Below, piece after piece: positions 1 to 7,450 of a DNA stretch of 17,934 nucleotides. Origin of the DNA: CAYJEO01 sp044432805 (GTDB taxonomy: Bacteria > Bacillota_I > Bacilli_A > RF39 > UBA660); contig JAWXUI010000020.1 in NCBI GenBank assembly GCA_044432805.1, positions 1 through 17,934 of the forward strand, written 5' to 3'. The position numbers and the translations under genes were made by a program. The notes beneath the pieces were generated by a model that saw only the letters and a list, made by a program, of their open reading frames with translations, was not told the DNA's origin and made no database searches. Position 1 is the first letter of the stretch; each line of letters opens with the position of its first letter.

Positions 1-311
1 GAAGTAATCTTGTAAAAGAAATCAGTTATATATTGATGACTGAGATAAAAGATCCAAATGTAAAGTTTGTAACAGTTACAGATTGTAGAGTAACTAGTGA
101 TTTAAGCTTTGCTAAAGTATATGTTACATGTTTAAAAGATGAAAAAAAAGATGAAACACTAAAAGCTTTAAAAAATGCAAGTTCTTATATAAGGAGATTG
201 CTACATGATAGAGTTGATTTAAGGCATATCCCACAATTAACATTTCTTTATGATGAATCAATTGAATATGGTAAAAAGATTGAAGAAATTATAGATGAAA
301 TAAACAATTGA
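1..311 (+). CDS. rbfA: RbfA, 30S ribosome-binding factor A (5'-truncated by window edge)
   Basis: RbfA is a small cytoplasmic KH-type protein that binds the 30S subunit and helps mature the 5' end of 16S rRNA. The reading frame is already open at base 3 and has no stop before 309, so the TTG/ATG around 33-38 are internal codons and the gene enters from outside the window. Visible family features are the IKDPNVKFVTVT segment, the strand-helix pattern SFAKVYVTCL followed by ALKNASSYIRRLL, and the near-terminal LTFLYDESIEYGKKIEEII segment. About the first 12-15 residues of the usual ~115 are missing. It ends TGA at 309-311, followed directly by TAA. If UGA is read as Trp here, the protein gains one C-terminal residue. 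The TGA also lies in the -35 box of the tyrS promoter. No hairpin terminator follows. Confidence 0.9.
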   Translation, partial: SNLVKEISYILMTEIKDPNVKFVTVTDCRVTSDLSFAKVYVTCLKDEKKDETLKALKNASSYIRRLLHDRVDLRHIPQLTFLYDESIEYGKKIEEIIDEINN

Positions 312-336
312 TAAATAAAAAAATTTATGATATTAT
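308..336 (+). promoter_or_regulatory. Sigma-A-type promoter of the tyrS T-box transcript
   Basis: TTGATA at 308-313 and TATTAT at 331-336 are 17 bases apart. The -35 box overlaps the rbfA stop codon. Transcription would start near 343, just before the T-box leader. This is read from sequence only. Confidence 0.65.
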
Positions 337-342
337 TTTATT

Positions 343-548
343 AATTAGCAATGATAAATAAAGAAGTAAAATGTATTTTTAGAAACCAGAAAGTAAACGG
401 TGATGAAAGTTTACCAAATAAATATATTTGAATTACATATTTTGAGCTAAACCGTTTAACTTGCGTTAAAAGTATAAGTGCATAATAACATTATGAAGTA
501 AGGTGGAACCGCTATTTTTTAGTCCTTACATTTCATGGTGTTTTTTTA
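343..548 (+). promoter_or_regulatory. T-box riboswitch, tyrosine specific, transcription-attenuating
   Basis: The leader carries the T-box core AGGTGGAACCGCT at 500-512, which pairs with the acceptor end of uncharged tRNA. Stem I shows AAGTA near 363 and a GGTGATGAAAG apical motif around 400-410. A TAC tyrosine specifier at 434-436 fits the downstream gene. The antiterminator forms from AAGG, a seven-base bulge and GCTA, pairing with TAGT and CCTT. The competing terminator pairs ATGAAGTAAGG (about 492-502) with CCTTACATTTCAT, followed by GGTGTTTTTTT ending near 547. Uncharged tRNA-Tyr would favour the antiterminator and tyrS expression. The stem I boundaries are approximate. Confidence 0.9.
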
Positions 549-562
549 TAAGGAGGAAATAT

Positions 563-1804
563 ATGAACTTTTTTGAAGAATTAAAATGGAGAGGATTAGT
601 TAATGATATAACAAGTCCAGAATTAATAGAAAAAATAAACGAAGGTGGTTTAAAATTTTATATAGGAGTTGATCCAACAGGAGATTCAATGCATATTGGA
701 CATTACTCAAGTGTAATTGCCACTACAAAAAGACTATTAGATAAAGGTCACCAACCAATCATACTAGTAGGTGGAGGAACAGGATTAATAGGAGATCCAA
801 AACCAAACGTTGAAAGACCAATGATTACCAAAGAACAAGTAAAACACAATATTGATAACATAAAAAAACAAATTGAAACAATATTAAAAACAGACGTAGT
901 TATAGAAAATAATGCATCATGGTTACTTGGAATTGACGCAATTGATTATTTAAGAGATTATGGTAAATATTTCAATATCAATTATATGTTAGCCAAAGAC
1001 ACTGTTAAAAGAAGATTAGATATAGGAATTACCTATACAGAATTTTCATACATGATTTTACAATCAATTGACTTTTTAAAACTTTATGAACGTCAAGGAG
1101 TAACATTACAAATAGGTGGACAAGATCAATGGGGTAATATAACTTCAGGTTTGGAACTGATTAGAAAAATACATGGTAATATTGACTGCTATGGTTTAAC
1201 AATGCCTTTAATAACAAGAGCAGATGGATCAAAATTTGGTAAATCTGAATCAGGAGAAGCACTATGGCTAGATATAAATAAAACATCAAGCTATGAAATG
1301 TTTCAATACTTTATCAACACTGAAGATTCAAAAGTAATTGAATATATTAAAAAACTTACCTTTTTAAGTGTATTGGAAATAAAAGAGATAGAAAAACAAC
1401 ACTTAGAAAAACCAGAATTACGTTTAGCGCAAAAAACTCTAGCTAAAGAAATAATTACTTTCTTACATGGACAAAAAGAATTTAATAAAGCACAAAAAAT
1501 AAGTGAAGTTTTATTTAGTGGAGAAATTTTTAAATTATCATATGAAGAAATATTAGAAGCATTTAAAAATATGGATGTTAAAAATACTAATTCGGATACA
1601 ATTATAAACTTTTTAGTTGATAATAAAGTGACTTCTTCTAAAAGAGAAGCAAGAGAATTTGTAAAAGCAGGATCTATTTATATTAATGGTCAAAAAATAA
1701 TAGATGAAAACTATGAAATTAATAGTGAAAATGCTATAAATAATAATCTAATTGTTTTAAGAAGAGGTAAAAAAAGATATTACATATTTAAATTAGACAA
1801 GTAA
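563..1804 (+). CDS. tyrS: Tyrosyl-tRNA synthetase (TyrRS)
   Basis: TyrRS is a cytoplasmic class I aminoacyl-tRNA synthetase that activates tyrosine with ATP and charges tRNA-Tyr. The protein has 413 residues, normal for bacterial TyrRS. The ATP-binding HIGH motif is HIGH at residues 44-47, inside VDPTGDSMHIGH. The tyrosine/tRNA pocket segment QIGGQDQWGN is near 183-192. The KMSKS-loop equivalent is KFGKS at 224-228. An S4-like RNA-binding domain fills the C-terminus (about 350-413), with SKREAREFVKAGSIYING. The start at 563 has the ribosome binding site AGGAGG at 551-556. The frame is open 60 bases further upstream, but that stretch is T-box leader. All four tryptophans are TGG. Expression is controlled by the upstream T-box, and the stop lies in the loop of its terminator. 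Confidence 0.97.
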   Translation: MNFFEELKWRGLVNDITSPELIEKINEGGLKFYIGVDPTGDSMHIGHYSSVIATTKRLLDKGHQPIILVGGGTGLIGDPKPNVERPMITKEQVKHNIDNIKKQIETILKTDVVIENNASWLLGIDAIDYLRDYGKYFNINYMLAKDTVKRRLDIGITYTEFSYMILQSIDFLKLYERQGVTLQIGGQDQWGNITSGLELIRKIHGNIDCYGLTMPLITRADGSKFGKSESGEALWLDINKTSSYEMFQYFINTEDSKVIEYIKKLTFLSVLEIKEIEKQHLEKPELRLAQKTLAKEIITFLHGQKEFNKAQKISEVLFSGEIFKLSYEEILEAFKNMDVKNTNSDTIINFLVDNKVTSSKREAREFVKAGSIYINGQKIIDENYEINSENAINNNLIVLRRGKKRYYIFKLDK

Positions 1805-1817
1805 TTGTCTTTTTTTT
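1796..1817 (+). terminator. tyrS intrinsic terminator
   Basis: GACAA and TTGTC form the stem. The four-base loop GTAA contains the tyrS stop TAA. Eight T follow. Confidence 0.85.
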
Positions 1818-1835
1818 ATTAGTCTTTAATTTTAT

Positions 1836-1870
1836 TTGACTTATTTTTTAGTGTGTGTAATAATTATAAT
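1836..1870 (+). promoter_or_regulatory. Probable promoter of the dhaK-like operon and its ~100-base leader
   Basis: TTGACT at 1836-1841 is followed by TAATAA at 1858-1863 (spacing 16) in a TGTGTAATAAT context. A perfect TATAAT lies at 1865-1870, but 23 bases from that -35, so the exact -10 is uncertain. The stretch 1871-1977 is an untranslated leader with a small ATGC/GCAT hairpin near 1882-1892. I recognise no riboswitch or operator in it, only a purine-rich ribosome binding site before 1978. Confidence 0.45.
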
Positions 1871-1977
1871 GTAGACAATATATGCCTAGCATATTTTATA
1901 GGAAGGTGATTTAAACAAGTGGGAGATTAATTGTCATTCAATAAAAATTCAAATGAATAAGGAAAGAGGAAGAAATT

Positions 1978-2976
1978 ATGGTAATGAAAAAATTTATTAA
2001 CAAACCAGAAAATATAACAAGTGAATTATTAGAAGGATTAGCATTAGTGCATGATGATGTATTAGAAGTACAACCAAATAACTTAGTTGTATCTAAATTT
2101 TTAAAAGATGCAAATCGTGTTACAGTAGTAACTTTTGGTGGTTCTGGACATGAACCAGCTCTTGAAGGATTTGTTGGAGATGGTATGGTAGACGTCGCTG
2201 TTTGTGGTGACATATTTGCTGCACCTGGACCACAACCTGTTATTGATGCAATTAAATTAGCAGATAAAGGACATGGAGTATTACTAGTAGTATTAAATCA
2301 TGCTGGAGATATGTTAACTGGAAATTTAGTTATGAAAGAATGTAACAAATTAGGAATTAAAGTTGCAAAAATAGTAACTCAAGAAGATATTATGACTGCA
2401 CCACGTGAAGACGCTGGAAATCGTCGTGGATTTGTTGGTTGCTGCCCATTATATAAAATAGCTGGTGGAGCTGCTAAACAAGGAAAAACTTTAGAAGAAG
2501 TTGCAGAAATGGCACAATATTTTGCTGATAACATGGCTGCTATTTCAATCACATCTAGAACTTGTACACATCCAGCAAATGGAGCTGCATTAGGTGAATT
2601 AGCTGATAACATGATTGGTATAGGTATGGGTCAACATGGTGAAGGTGGCGGATATCAAATCGAATTATGTACTGCTGATGAAGTAATCGCAATCGCTGCT
2701 GAAAAATTAATCGAAGATTTAAGTTTAAAAGCAGGAGAAGAATTAATGGTAGTACTTGATGGAATTGGTGCTATGACAGTTATGGAACAATTAATTTGCT
2801 ATAGAGCTACTGCAGCATATTTAGAAAGCAAAGGAATTAAAATAGTTGCTAAATGGGTTGATGAAATATTAACTGTACAAGAAGCAGCAGGATTCCAATT
2901 ATTCTTCGCACGTATGACTCCTGAAATGGTATCATATTGGGATGAATCATGTAAAACAGCATATTTAAAAAAATAG
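1978..2976 (+). CDS. DhaK-family dihydroxyacetone kinase subunit K-like protein
   Basis: DhaK proteins bind dihydroxyacetone (or another short ketose) covalently on a histidine, while a partner DhaL subunit or domain supplies the phosphoryl donor. The 332 residues span one DhaK domain and no DhaL. GGSGHEP lies at 54-60 (H58). The acid position is D111 in NHAGDMLTGN. The substrate-binding histidine is H220 in GMGQHGEGG. These match the His/Asp/His set of E. coli DhaK with a shift of two. The ATG at 1978 sits behind AAAGAGGAAG; the ATG at 1984 is an alternative. No dhaL or dhaM is nearby. The gene is first in a tight operon, nine bases before an LsrF-like gene. That suggests a role with a phosphorylated ketose or AI-2-type carbonyl compound rather than plain glycerol catabolism, but this is inference. 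It could also be a DhaQ-like sensor. Confidence 0.85.
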   Translation: MVMKKFINKPENITSELLEGLALVHDDVLEVQPNNLVVSKFLKDANRVTVVTFGGSGHEPALEGFVGDGMVDVAVCGDIFAAPGPQPVIDAIKLADKGHGVLLVVLNHAGDMLTGNLVMKECNKLGIKVAKIVTQEDIMTAPREDAGNRRGFVGCCPLYKIAGGAAKQGKTLEEVAEMAQYFADNMAAISITSRTCTHPANGAALGELADNMIGIGMGQHGEGGGYQIELCTADEVIAIAAEKLIEDLSLKAGEELMVVLDGIGAMTVMEQLICYRATAAYLESKGIKIVAKWVDEILTVQEAAGFQLFFARMTPEMVSYWDESCKTAYLKK

Positions 2977-2985
2977 GAGGATAGA

Positions 2986-3867
2986 ATGGCAGATAATATA
3001 GGAAATAAAGCGGCAAAAAATTATTATGAAGATATTCCATTTGTAAAACAAGACTTTATTGTTAAAGGTATGGATAATGTAGATTGGGGAATGAAAAATA
3101 GACTCTCTAAAATATTTAATCCAAAAGACGGAAGAACAGTAATGTTAGCATTTGACCATGGATATATTATGGGTTCAACAGCAGGACTAGAAAGATTAGA
3201 TGTAATCTTACCTGACTTAGTTGAAGAAGTTGACTGCTTAATGGGTACTCGTGGGGCCTTTAGATCTTGCGTAGCGCCTACTAGTAACAAAGGAATAGCA
3301 TTACGCTGTTCAGCAGGTGCTAGTGTTTTAGAAGATGATATGTCACACGAAATTATTGGTGTGGATATTGATGATGCAATTCGTATGGATGCTAGTTGTT
3401 TAGCAATCCAAACTTATGTAGGTGCAGAAGGACAAAGAGAAACACTAGACAATTTATGTAAAACAGTAAATTTAGGGAATCGTTATGGAATTCCAACACT
3501 AGGGGTAGTTGGTGTAGGTAAAGACATGGAAAGAACAACTCGTTTTTATCTTTTAGCTACTCGTATGTTAGCAGAACTAGGAGCAAGCATTATAAAAACT
3601 TACTATTGTGAAGACTTTGAAAAAGTTGTTGCAGCATGTCCAGTTCCAATCGTTGTTGCTGGTGGTAAAAAACTTCCAGAAGACGAAGCATTAACACTAG
3701 TTTATAAAGCAATTCAAGGTGGAGCAGTTGGAGTTGATATGGGAAGAAATATTTTCCAAGCAGAAAACCCAAAAGCTATGGCAAGATGTATTAGTAAAAT
3801 AGTTCATGAAAACTTAACAGATGTTGAAGCTTATGAATTATATAAAAAATTAAAAGTAGAATTATAA
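2986..3867 (+). CDS. lsrF: LsrF-like class I aldolase/thiolase (DeoC/FbaB superfamily)
   Basis: E. coli LsrF acts in autoinducer-2 breakdown, transferring the acetyl group of 3-hydroxy-5-phosphooxypentane-2,4-dione to CoA and giving dihydroxyacetone phosphate and acetyl-CoA. This 293-residue protein resembles it closely over its whole length. Shared parts are the N-terminal IPF...KG...DWGMKNRLSKIFNPK, the strand VMLAFDHGY (52-60), MGTRGAFRS (86-94), the Schiff-base lysine region IIKTYY with K204, and the phosphate-binding end CPVPIVVAGGKKLP plus GVDMGRNIFQ. The start at 2986 has AGGAGG overlapping the dhaK stop, so translation is likely coupled. The gene name reflects similarity. The actual substrate is unproven, because other Lsr genes (LsrK, transporter, LsrR) are absent from the window. 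Confidence 0.85.
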   Translation: MADNIGNKAAKNYYEDIPFVKQDFIVKGMDNVDWGMKNRLSKIFNPKDGRTVMLAFDHGYIMGSTAGLERLDVILPDLVEEVDCLMGTRGAFRSCVAPTSNKGIALRCSAGASVLEDDMSHEIIGVDIDDAIRMDASCLAIQTYVGAEGQRETLDNLCKTVNLGNRYGIPTLGVVGVGKDMERTTRFYLLATRMLAELGASIIKTYYCEDFEKVVAACPVPIVVAGGKKLPEDEALTLVYKAIQGGAVGVDMGRNIFQAENPKAMARCISKIVHENLTDVEAYELYKKLKVEL

Positions 3868-3883
3868 TAAGGAGAATTAGGGT

Positions 3884-4411
3884 ATGAAAGTAATAAAATA
3901 TTTAGGTGGGCCTGTAATTATTGCAGCGCTTGCAATGTTATGTCAAATATTTGATCAAAAATTTGGAGCTAATATAGGTGATTTTTTAGGAAACACTAGT
4001 CTAGTATCAGGTGCATGGATTGCATTTATTGGATGGGCTTGTTATTTCTTAGCTGGATGCGATTTAAAAGGCGGAGGAAAAGTGTTATTTTCAACAATTT
4101 TAGCCGTAATTGCATCAACAGTTATTATTTATTTTGGAGCAAATGTATTTACAGACTTAGGTTTCTGGGCATTCCCAGTATCTGTATTTGTATTTGTAAT
4201 ACCAACAATTTGTACAGAAAAAATAAAAATAAATATTTTACCAGTTTTATTTATTACAGCAGGAGTATTCTTCTCGTTACCAAAAGAAGTAACAGTAGAC
4301 GGATTATTACTAGCTGGTGTTTATGAATTTATCTTTATTTTATTAGGATGTGTTCTAGGATATTTAACAATATTAATTCGTGGAGCATACGACAAAAAAT
4401 TTAATAGTTAA
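3884..4411 (+). CDS. DUF1097-like multi-pass membrane protein
   Basis: A 175-residue, strongly hydrophobic protein with about five membrane segments: roughly residues 8-24, 38-58, 65-86, 90-106 and 112-130, with a further one at 138-165. The segment SGAWIAFIGWACYFLAGCDLKGG and overall size resemble DUF1097 proteins such as E. coli YcdZ, whose function is unknown to me. It sits in the cytoplasmic membrane. AAGGAG at 3869-3874 supports the ATG at 3884. The gene lies 16 bases after the LsrF-like gene and 18 before the VOC-like gene. A transport or channel role for the operon's substrate is a reasonable but untested inference. Charge is concentrated at the C-terminus (RGAYDKKFNS). Confidence 0.7.
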   Translation: MKVIKYLGGPVIIAALAMLCQIFDQKFGANIGDFLGNTSLVSGAWIAFIGWACYFLAGCDLKGGGKVLFSTILAVIASTVIIYFGANVFTDLGFWAFPVSVFVFVIPTICTEKIKINILPVLFITAGVFFSLPKEVTVDGLLLAGVYEFIFILLGCVLGYLTILIRGAYDKKFNS

Positions 4412-4429
4412 TAAGAAGGAGAATTGATT

Positions 4430-4750
4430 ATGTTTAAAAAATATATACATATTGGAGTACCACATACTGAACCTATGGAAGGTGAAGTTTGGGTAGAAGA
4501 TATGAAATTATGGATGATAGATCCAGCTACAAATGAATTTGGATACGAATTCTTAAGATTTAGAGAAGATACTTGGTTTTGTGAAGAAGTTAAAACTTTA
4601 GTACACGTTGCTGTTGAAGTATCTAGTATTGATGAAACTTTCAAAACTTGCCAAAAAATTCTACATGATAAAATAGTTGTAAATGAAAACTTAACTATAG
4701 CTTTCGTTATGAAAGACGGAGTTTGTTTAGAACTAATGGAAATGAAATAA
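4430..4750 (+). CDS. Small VOC/glyoxalase-like protein
   Basis: A 106-residue soluble protein. Its second half, HVAVEVSSIDETFKTCQKI followed by AFVMKDGVCLELMEM, follows the strand-helix-strand and final ELME pattern of vicinal-oxygen-chelate (glyoxalase-type) folds. The N-terminal half holds HIGVPHTEP. Candidate metal ligands are the N-terminal His residues, a central His (LVHVAVEV) and the Glu in CLELME. Start choice: ATG 4430 with AAGGAG at 4416-4421 is preferred over the in-frame TTG at 4424. It is last in the operon and close to the length of one VOC module. It could isomerise or hydrolyse a dicarbonyl intermediate related to the LsrF-like step. It does not resemble LsrG (ABM fold) in sequence. 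Function is unproven. Confidence 0.65.
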   Translation: MFKKYIHIGVPHTEPMEGEVWVEDMKLWMIDPATNEFGYEFLRFREDTWFCEEVKTLVHVAVEVSSIDETFKTCQKILHDKIVVNENLTIAFVMKDGVCLELMEMK

Positions 4751-4756
4751 TAAGAA

Positions 4757-4786
4757 AAGCAATTGTTAAATCAATTGCTTTTTTTT
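4757..4786 (+). terminator. Terminator of the dhaK/lsrF operon
   Basis: AAGCAATTG (4757-4765) pairs with CAATTGCTT (4772-4780) across a six-base loop, followed by six more T. It starts six bases after the last stop codon. Confidence 0.9.
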
Positions 4787-4813
4787 ATAAAAAAAAGAAG
4801 TATTAAACTTCTT
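4787..4813 (-). terminator. rpsD terminator
   Basis: Read on the minus strand, AAGAAG and CTTCTT pair around a seven-base loop, followed by a T-rich run (A-rich on the plus strand at 4789-4796). The stop codon of rpsD overlaps the 5' arm. Confidence 0.8.
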
Positions 4814-5408
4814 ATCTGTTGTAGAATTCTACGATTAATGATTCATTAATTTCTTTGTTTAATTCGCTTCTTTCAGGTAATCTTACATAAGTACCAGCAG
4901 TTTTAGCTTCATCATAAGTAACAAATTCAACACGATTAGTTCTTGCAGCTAAAGCTTCTCCAACAACTTTTAAGTCATTTTCTTTAACTGTAATAACATC
5001 ACCAGGTAAAGCTCTGTATGATGGAATATCAACTTTTTTACCATTAACAAGAATATGTCCGTGGTTAACTAATTGACGAGCACCTTTTCTTGTTGATGAA
5101 AAACCGATTCTATAAACGATGTTATCTAAACGACTTTCAAGTAATTTTAAGAAGTTTTCTCCTAAAACACCTTTTAATTTGCTAGCTTCATCAAAAGTTT
5201 TTCTGAATTGTTTTTCACTAACTCCGTACATAAATCTAACTTTTTGTTTTTCTTGTAATTGAATACCGTAGTTAGATAATTTCTTTTGACGACCTTTCCC
5301 GTGTTGACCTGGAATATAAGGTCTTTTTGCTAATTCTTCACCAGTTTCTAATACAGAAAATCCTAATCTTCTAGATTTTCTATAAGTTGGTCCTAAATAT
5401 CTTGACAT
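4812..5408 (-). CDS. rpsD: 30S ribosomal protein S4
   Basis: S4 is a primary 16S rRNA-binding protein that nucleates 30S assembly. The 198-residue length is typical. It begins MSRYLGPTYRKSRRLGF and contains KRPYIPGQHG. The S4 RNA-binding domain is about 88-150, with ESRLDNIVYRIGFSSTRKGARQLVNHGHILVNGKKVDIPSY. The ribosome binding site AAGGAGG lies eight bases before the ATG. There are no tryptophans; the aromatic usually found in the ...EFVTYDEAK region is Phe. The gene stands alone, with its own promoter and a leader of about 155 bases, consistent with the S4 autoregulation known in Firmicutes. It diverges from ezrA, a Bacillus-like arrangement. Confidence 0.97.
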   Translation of the reverse strand: MSRYLGPTYRKSRRLGFSVLETGEELAKRPYIPGQHGKGRQKKLSNYGIQLQEKQKVRFMYGVSEKQFRKTFDEASKLKGVLGENFLKLLESRLDNIVYRIGFSSTRKGARQLVNHGHILVNGKKVDIPSYRALPGDVITVKENDLKVVGEALAARTNRVEFVTYDEAKTAGTYVRLPERSELNKEINESLIVEFYNR

Positions 5409-5564
5409 AATTGCCTCCTTCTTTCAAATACAATCATGAGTATGTTTTCCGTTTAATATGATGTAGTATATTAATATATTCGCTTAGCAGCTAAGTTAAT
5501 AATAACCCCTATAGGAAATATACATAAATTAAATTAAAACAATGCTGCTTATAAGTGCATTTGC
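5409..5564 (-). promoter_or_regulatory. Long 5' leader of rpsD, possible S4 autoregulatory RNA
   Basis: Between the inferred start of transcription (near 5564) and the ribosome binding site there are about 155 bases without a plausible ORF. On the minus strand the leader can fold CTTAG-CTG-CTAAG locally. Alternatively AGCAGC near its 5' end can pair with GCTGCT in that hairpin, giving two exclusive states. Firmicute rpsD leaders are known S4 binding sites. I cannot match a specific consensus, so assignment is tentative. Confidence 0.35.
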
Positions 5565-5570
5565 CTTACA

Positions 5571-5600
5571 ATTATATTATAAATTAACCTCATTAGTCAA
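5571..5600 (-). promoter_or_regulatory. rpsD promoter
   Basis: On the minus strand TTGACT (5600-5595) and TATAAT (5576-5571) are 18 bases apart. The promoter lies in the rpsD-ezrA intergenic space, within an open but non-coding stretch of the ezrA frame. Confidence 0.8.
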
Positions 5601-5700
5601 GGAAAAACAAGGACTTAATAAAAAAAATGAAATTTTAGTGAAAAAAGTATCTAAAAATGTTGAATTTTATGTTAAAATTATTATAGTAAGGAGTGAAATA

Positions 5701-7413
5701 ATGACTAATCCTTTTATTGTGATTGTAACGTTTTGTTTTATTGCCTTTATTTTGATAGTATTGACTATCCATTTGATGAGACAAAAAAGAAACGATAAAT
5801 ATAAAAAATTATTAGATAAATTAGAAATAGAAAGAAATATAATTAATTCGACACCAATAAGTCCTGAGTTATCAAAAATAGAAGCATTTTTAAATAATGA
5901 AAAATTAAATTTAATGTTTTTAGACTGGAAAGATAGATTAGATATAATAAAAAATACACAAATACCGAAATTAACAGATATGATAATAGAAGCAGATTTT
6001 TCTTTATCTCAAAATGATTATAAATCAACATTATGTAAAGTAGCGCGTTTAGAAATGGAAATTTACAAAGTAAGAACTAATGCTCAATTTTTACTTAATG
6101 AAATAAAAGAAATAACATCATCAGAAGAAAAAAGTAGAATAATAATAACAAAATTAAAAACTGAATTTAGGGAAATATATCATGAATTTGAATCTAAAAA
6201 AATTGAATTCGGGGAAGTAGAAGAATCAGTTAAATTACAATTAGAGAATGTTTCGAGAAGATTTGAACAATTTGAAGATGCTGTTGACAGTAACGATTAT
6301 ACTGAATTAAATGGAATAATTAAATCAATTGTTGAAATGTTAGAACATTTGAAAATAGTTATTAGAGATGTGCCTGTTATTATTTTAATGTCTTATAATA
6401 TTTTACCAAATAAAATAAAAGAATTAGAAAAAATGTATCATGTAATGCTTCGTGCATCATTTCCACTAGACTTTTTAAATATTGAAGAAAATATATTAGA
6501 ATCAAATAAAAAAATAATTGACATTTTATCAAGGACTAAAGTATTAAACCTAGAAGATTGTATTTTCGAATTAAAAGTATTATCTGAGTATTTTGATACA
6601 TTATTTTCAGATTTAGAAAAAGAAAAGTTAAATAGAAATAGATATGAAGAATTAGATAATGCGTTAAAGAAAAAATTAGGAAAGTTAAATAATTTAATAG
6701 ATGAAATTTTTTCACAAATAAATGAAATAAAAAGTATTTATAATTTATCTAATGATGATATTGATTTGTTGAACTTAGTATACAAAGAATTAAAAGCATT
6801 AAATAATGATTATAAAACATTAGTAACACATACTAGCAATCACGCATTTGCGTATTCACATTTATTAAAGGAAATGGAAAATTTAACAACGACATTGTCA
6901 AAAACAGAAGAAAATTTGGATATCTCTTTAAACTCAATTGGAAGTATGAGGGATGATGAAGTGCGTGCACGCAAGCAATTAGAAGAAATAAAATCTATAT
7001 TGAGAGAATCAAAAAGAAAAATGTTAGATTTTAACTTCCCAGAAATTCCAAATAATTATAATGTTCAATTGAAAGAAGCACAAGAAGCTATAAAAGAAAT
7101 AGTGGTGGAATTAGAAAAAAGACCGATTACGATTAATGTTTTGAATACTAGAGTTGATACAGCTAGAGATTTAGTTTTTAAATTGTTTTCTAGGACAAAG
7201 GATTTAGTAAAATGTGCCAAATTGGCCGAGATGGCAATTGTATATGGAAATAGGTATAGATCTGATGATGATGAAATAAATTCGAATTTAAATGTAAGTG
7301 AATCTTTATTTTTTAAAGGCGAATATCAAAAATCATTAGAAATGTCGACTAATACATTAAGTAAAATAAATTCTAATGTGTTAAAAAAATTAAACGAACT
7401 TTACCCAGAGTAA
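5701..7413 (+). CDS. ezrA: EzrA, septation ring formation regulator
   Basis: EzrA is a membrane-anchored, largely coiled-coil protein of low-GC Gram-positives. It binds FtsZ, limits aberrant Z-ring assembly and takes part in division and cell wall synthesis. The 570 residues match the family length (about 560-575). A single N-terminal membrane segment (about residues 4-26, IVIVTFCFIAFILIVLTIHL) is followed by basic MRQKRNDKYKK, then spectrin-like helical repeats. Family marks include LDWKDRLD, TSEEKSR, DEVRARKQLEEI, FPEIPNNY and, near the C-terminus, IVYGNRYRSDD, the counterpart of the conserved FtsZ-binding patch. The frame is open 159 bases upstream of 5701, but AAGGAG at 5688-5693 and the membrane anchor position set the start at 5701. 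I find no convincing promoter; TTGAAT at 5660 with TATAGT at 5682 would start within the ribosome binding site. Confidence 0.93.
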   Translation: MTNPFIVIVTFCFIAFILIVLTIHLMRQKRNDKYKKLLDKLEIERNIINSTPISPELSKIEAFLNNEKLNLMFLDWKDRLDIIKNTQIPKLTDMIIEADFSLSQNDYKSTLCKVARLEMEIYKVRTNAQFLLNEIKEITSSEEKSRIIITKLKTEFREIYHEFESKKIEFGEVEESVKLQLENVSRRFEQFEDAVDSNDYTELNGIIKSIVEMLEHLKIVIRDVPVIILMSYNILPNKIKELEKMYHVMLRASFPLDFLNIEENILESNKKIIDILSRTKVLNLEDCIFELKVLSEYFDTLFSDLEKEKLNRNRYEELDNALKKKLGKLNNLIDEIFSQINEIKSIYNLSNDDIDLLNLVYKELKALNNDYKTLVTHTSNHAFAYSHLLKEMENLTTTLSKTEENLDISLNSIGSMRDDEVRARKQLEEIKSILRESKRKMLDFNFPEIPNNYNVQLKEAQEAIKEIVVELEKRPITINVLNTRVDTARDLVFKLFSRTKDLVKCAKLAEMAIVYGNRYRSDDDEINSNLNVSESLFFKGEYQKSLEMSTNTLSKINSNVLKKLNELYPE

Positions 7414-7422
7414 GGTTTTTTT
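7399..7422 (+). terminator. ezrA terminator
   Basis: CTTTAC (7399-7404) pairs with GTAAGG (7410-7415, one G-U pair) over a five-base loop, then seven T. The stop TAA is inside the 3' arm. Confidence 0.75.
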
Positions 7423-7424
7423 CA

Positions 7425-7450
7425 TAAAAAAAATGCATTAAGCTGCATTT
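7425..7450 (-). terminator. Terminator of the minus-strand orphan gene
   Basis: On the minus strand AAATGCA and TGCATTT pair around GCTTAA, whose TAA is the stop codon, followed by a T run. It lies three bases from the ezrA terminator, so the two genes converge with separate hairpins. Confidence 0.85.

Noticed and set aside
33..38. TTG or ATG as the rbfA start
   Set aside because: The frame is open to base 3, and the translated upstream residues (SNLVKEISYIL) continue the family N-terminus.
503..562. Upstream extension of tyrS
   Set aside because: The in-frame stretch lies in the T-box terminator and leader; ATG 563 has a perfect ribosome binding site and the expected N-terminus.
1938..2213. 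Open frames opposite dhaK, lsrF and the surface genes
   Set aside because: They are antisense shadows with low-complexity translations and no ribosome binding sites.
4430..4750. VOC-like protein as LsrG
   Set aside because: LsrG has a different (ABM) fold and sequence; only genomic context suggested it.
5542..5700. Upstream extension of ezrA
   Set aside because: It contains the rpsD promoter, and the true start at 5701 has AAGGAG and the membrane anchor.
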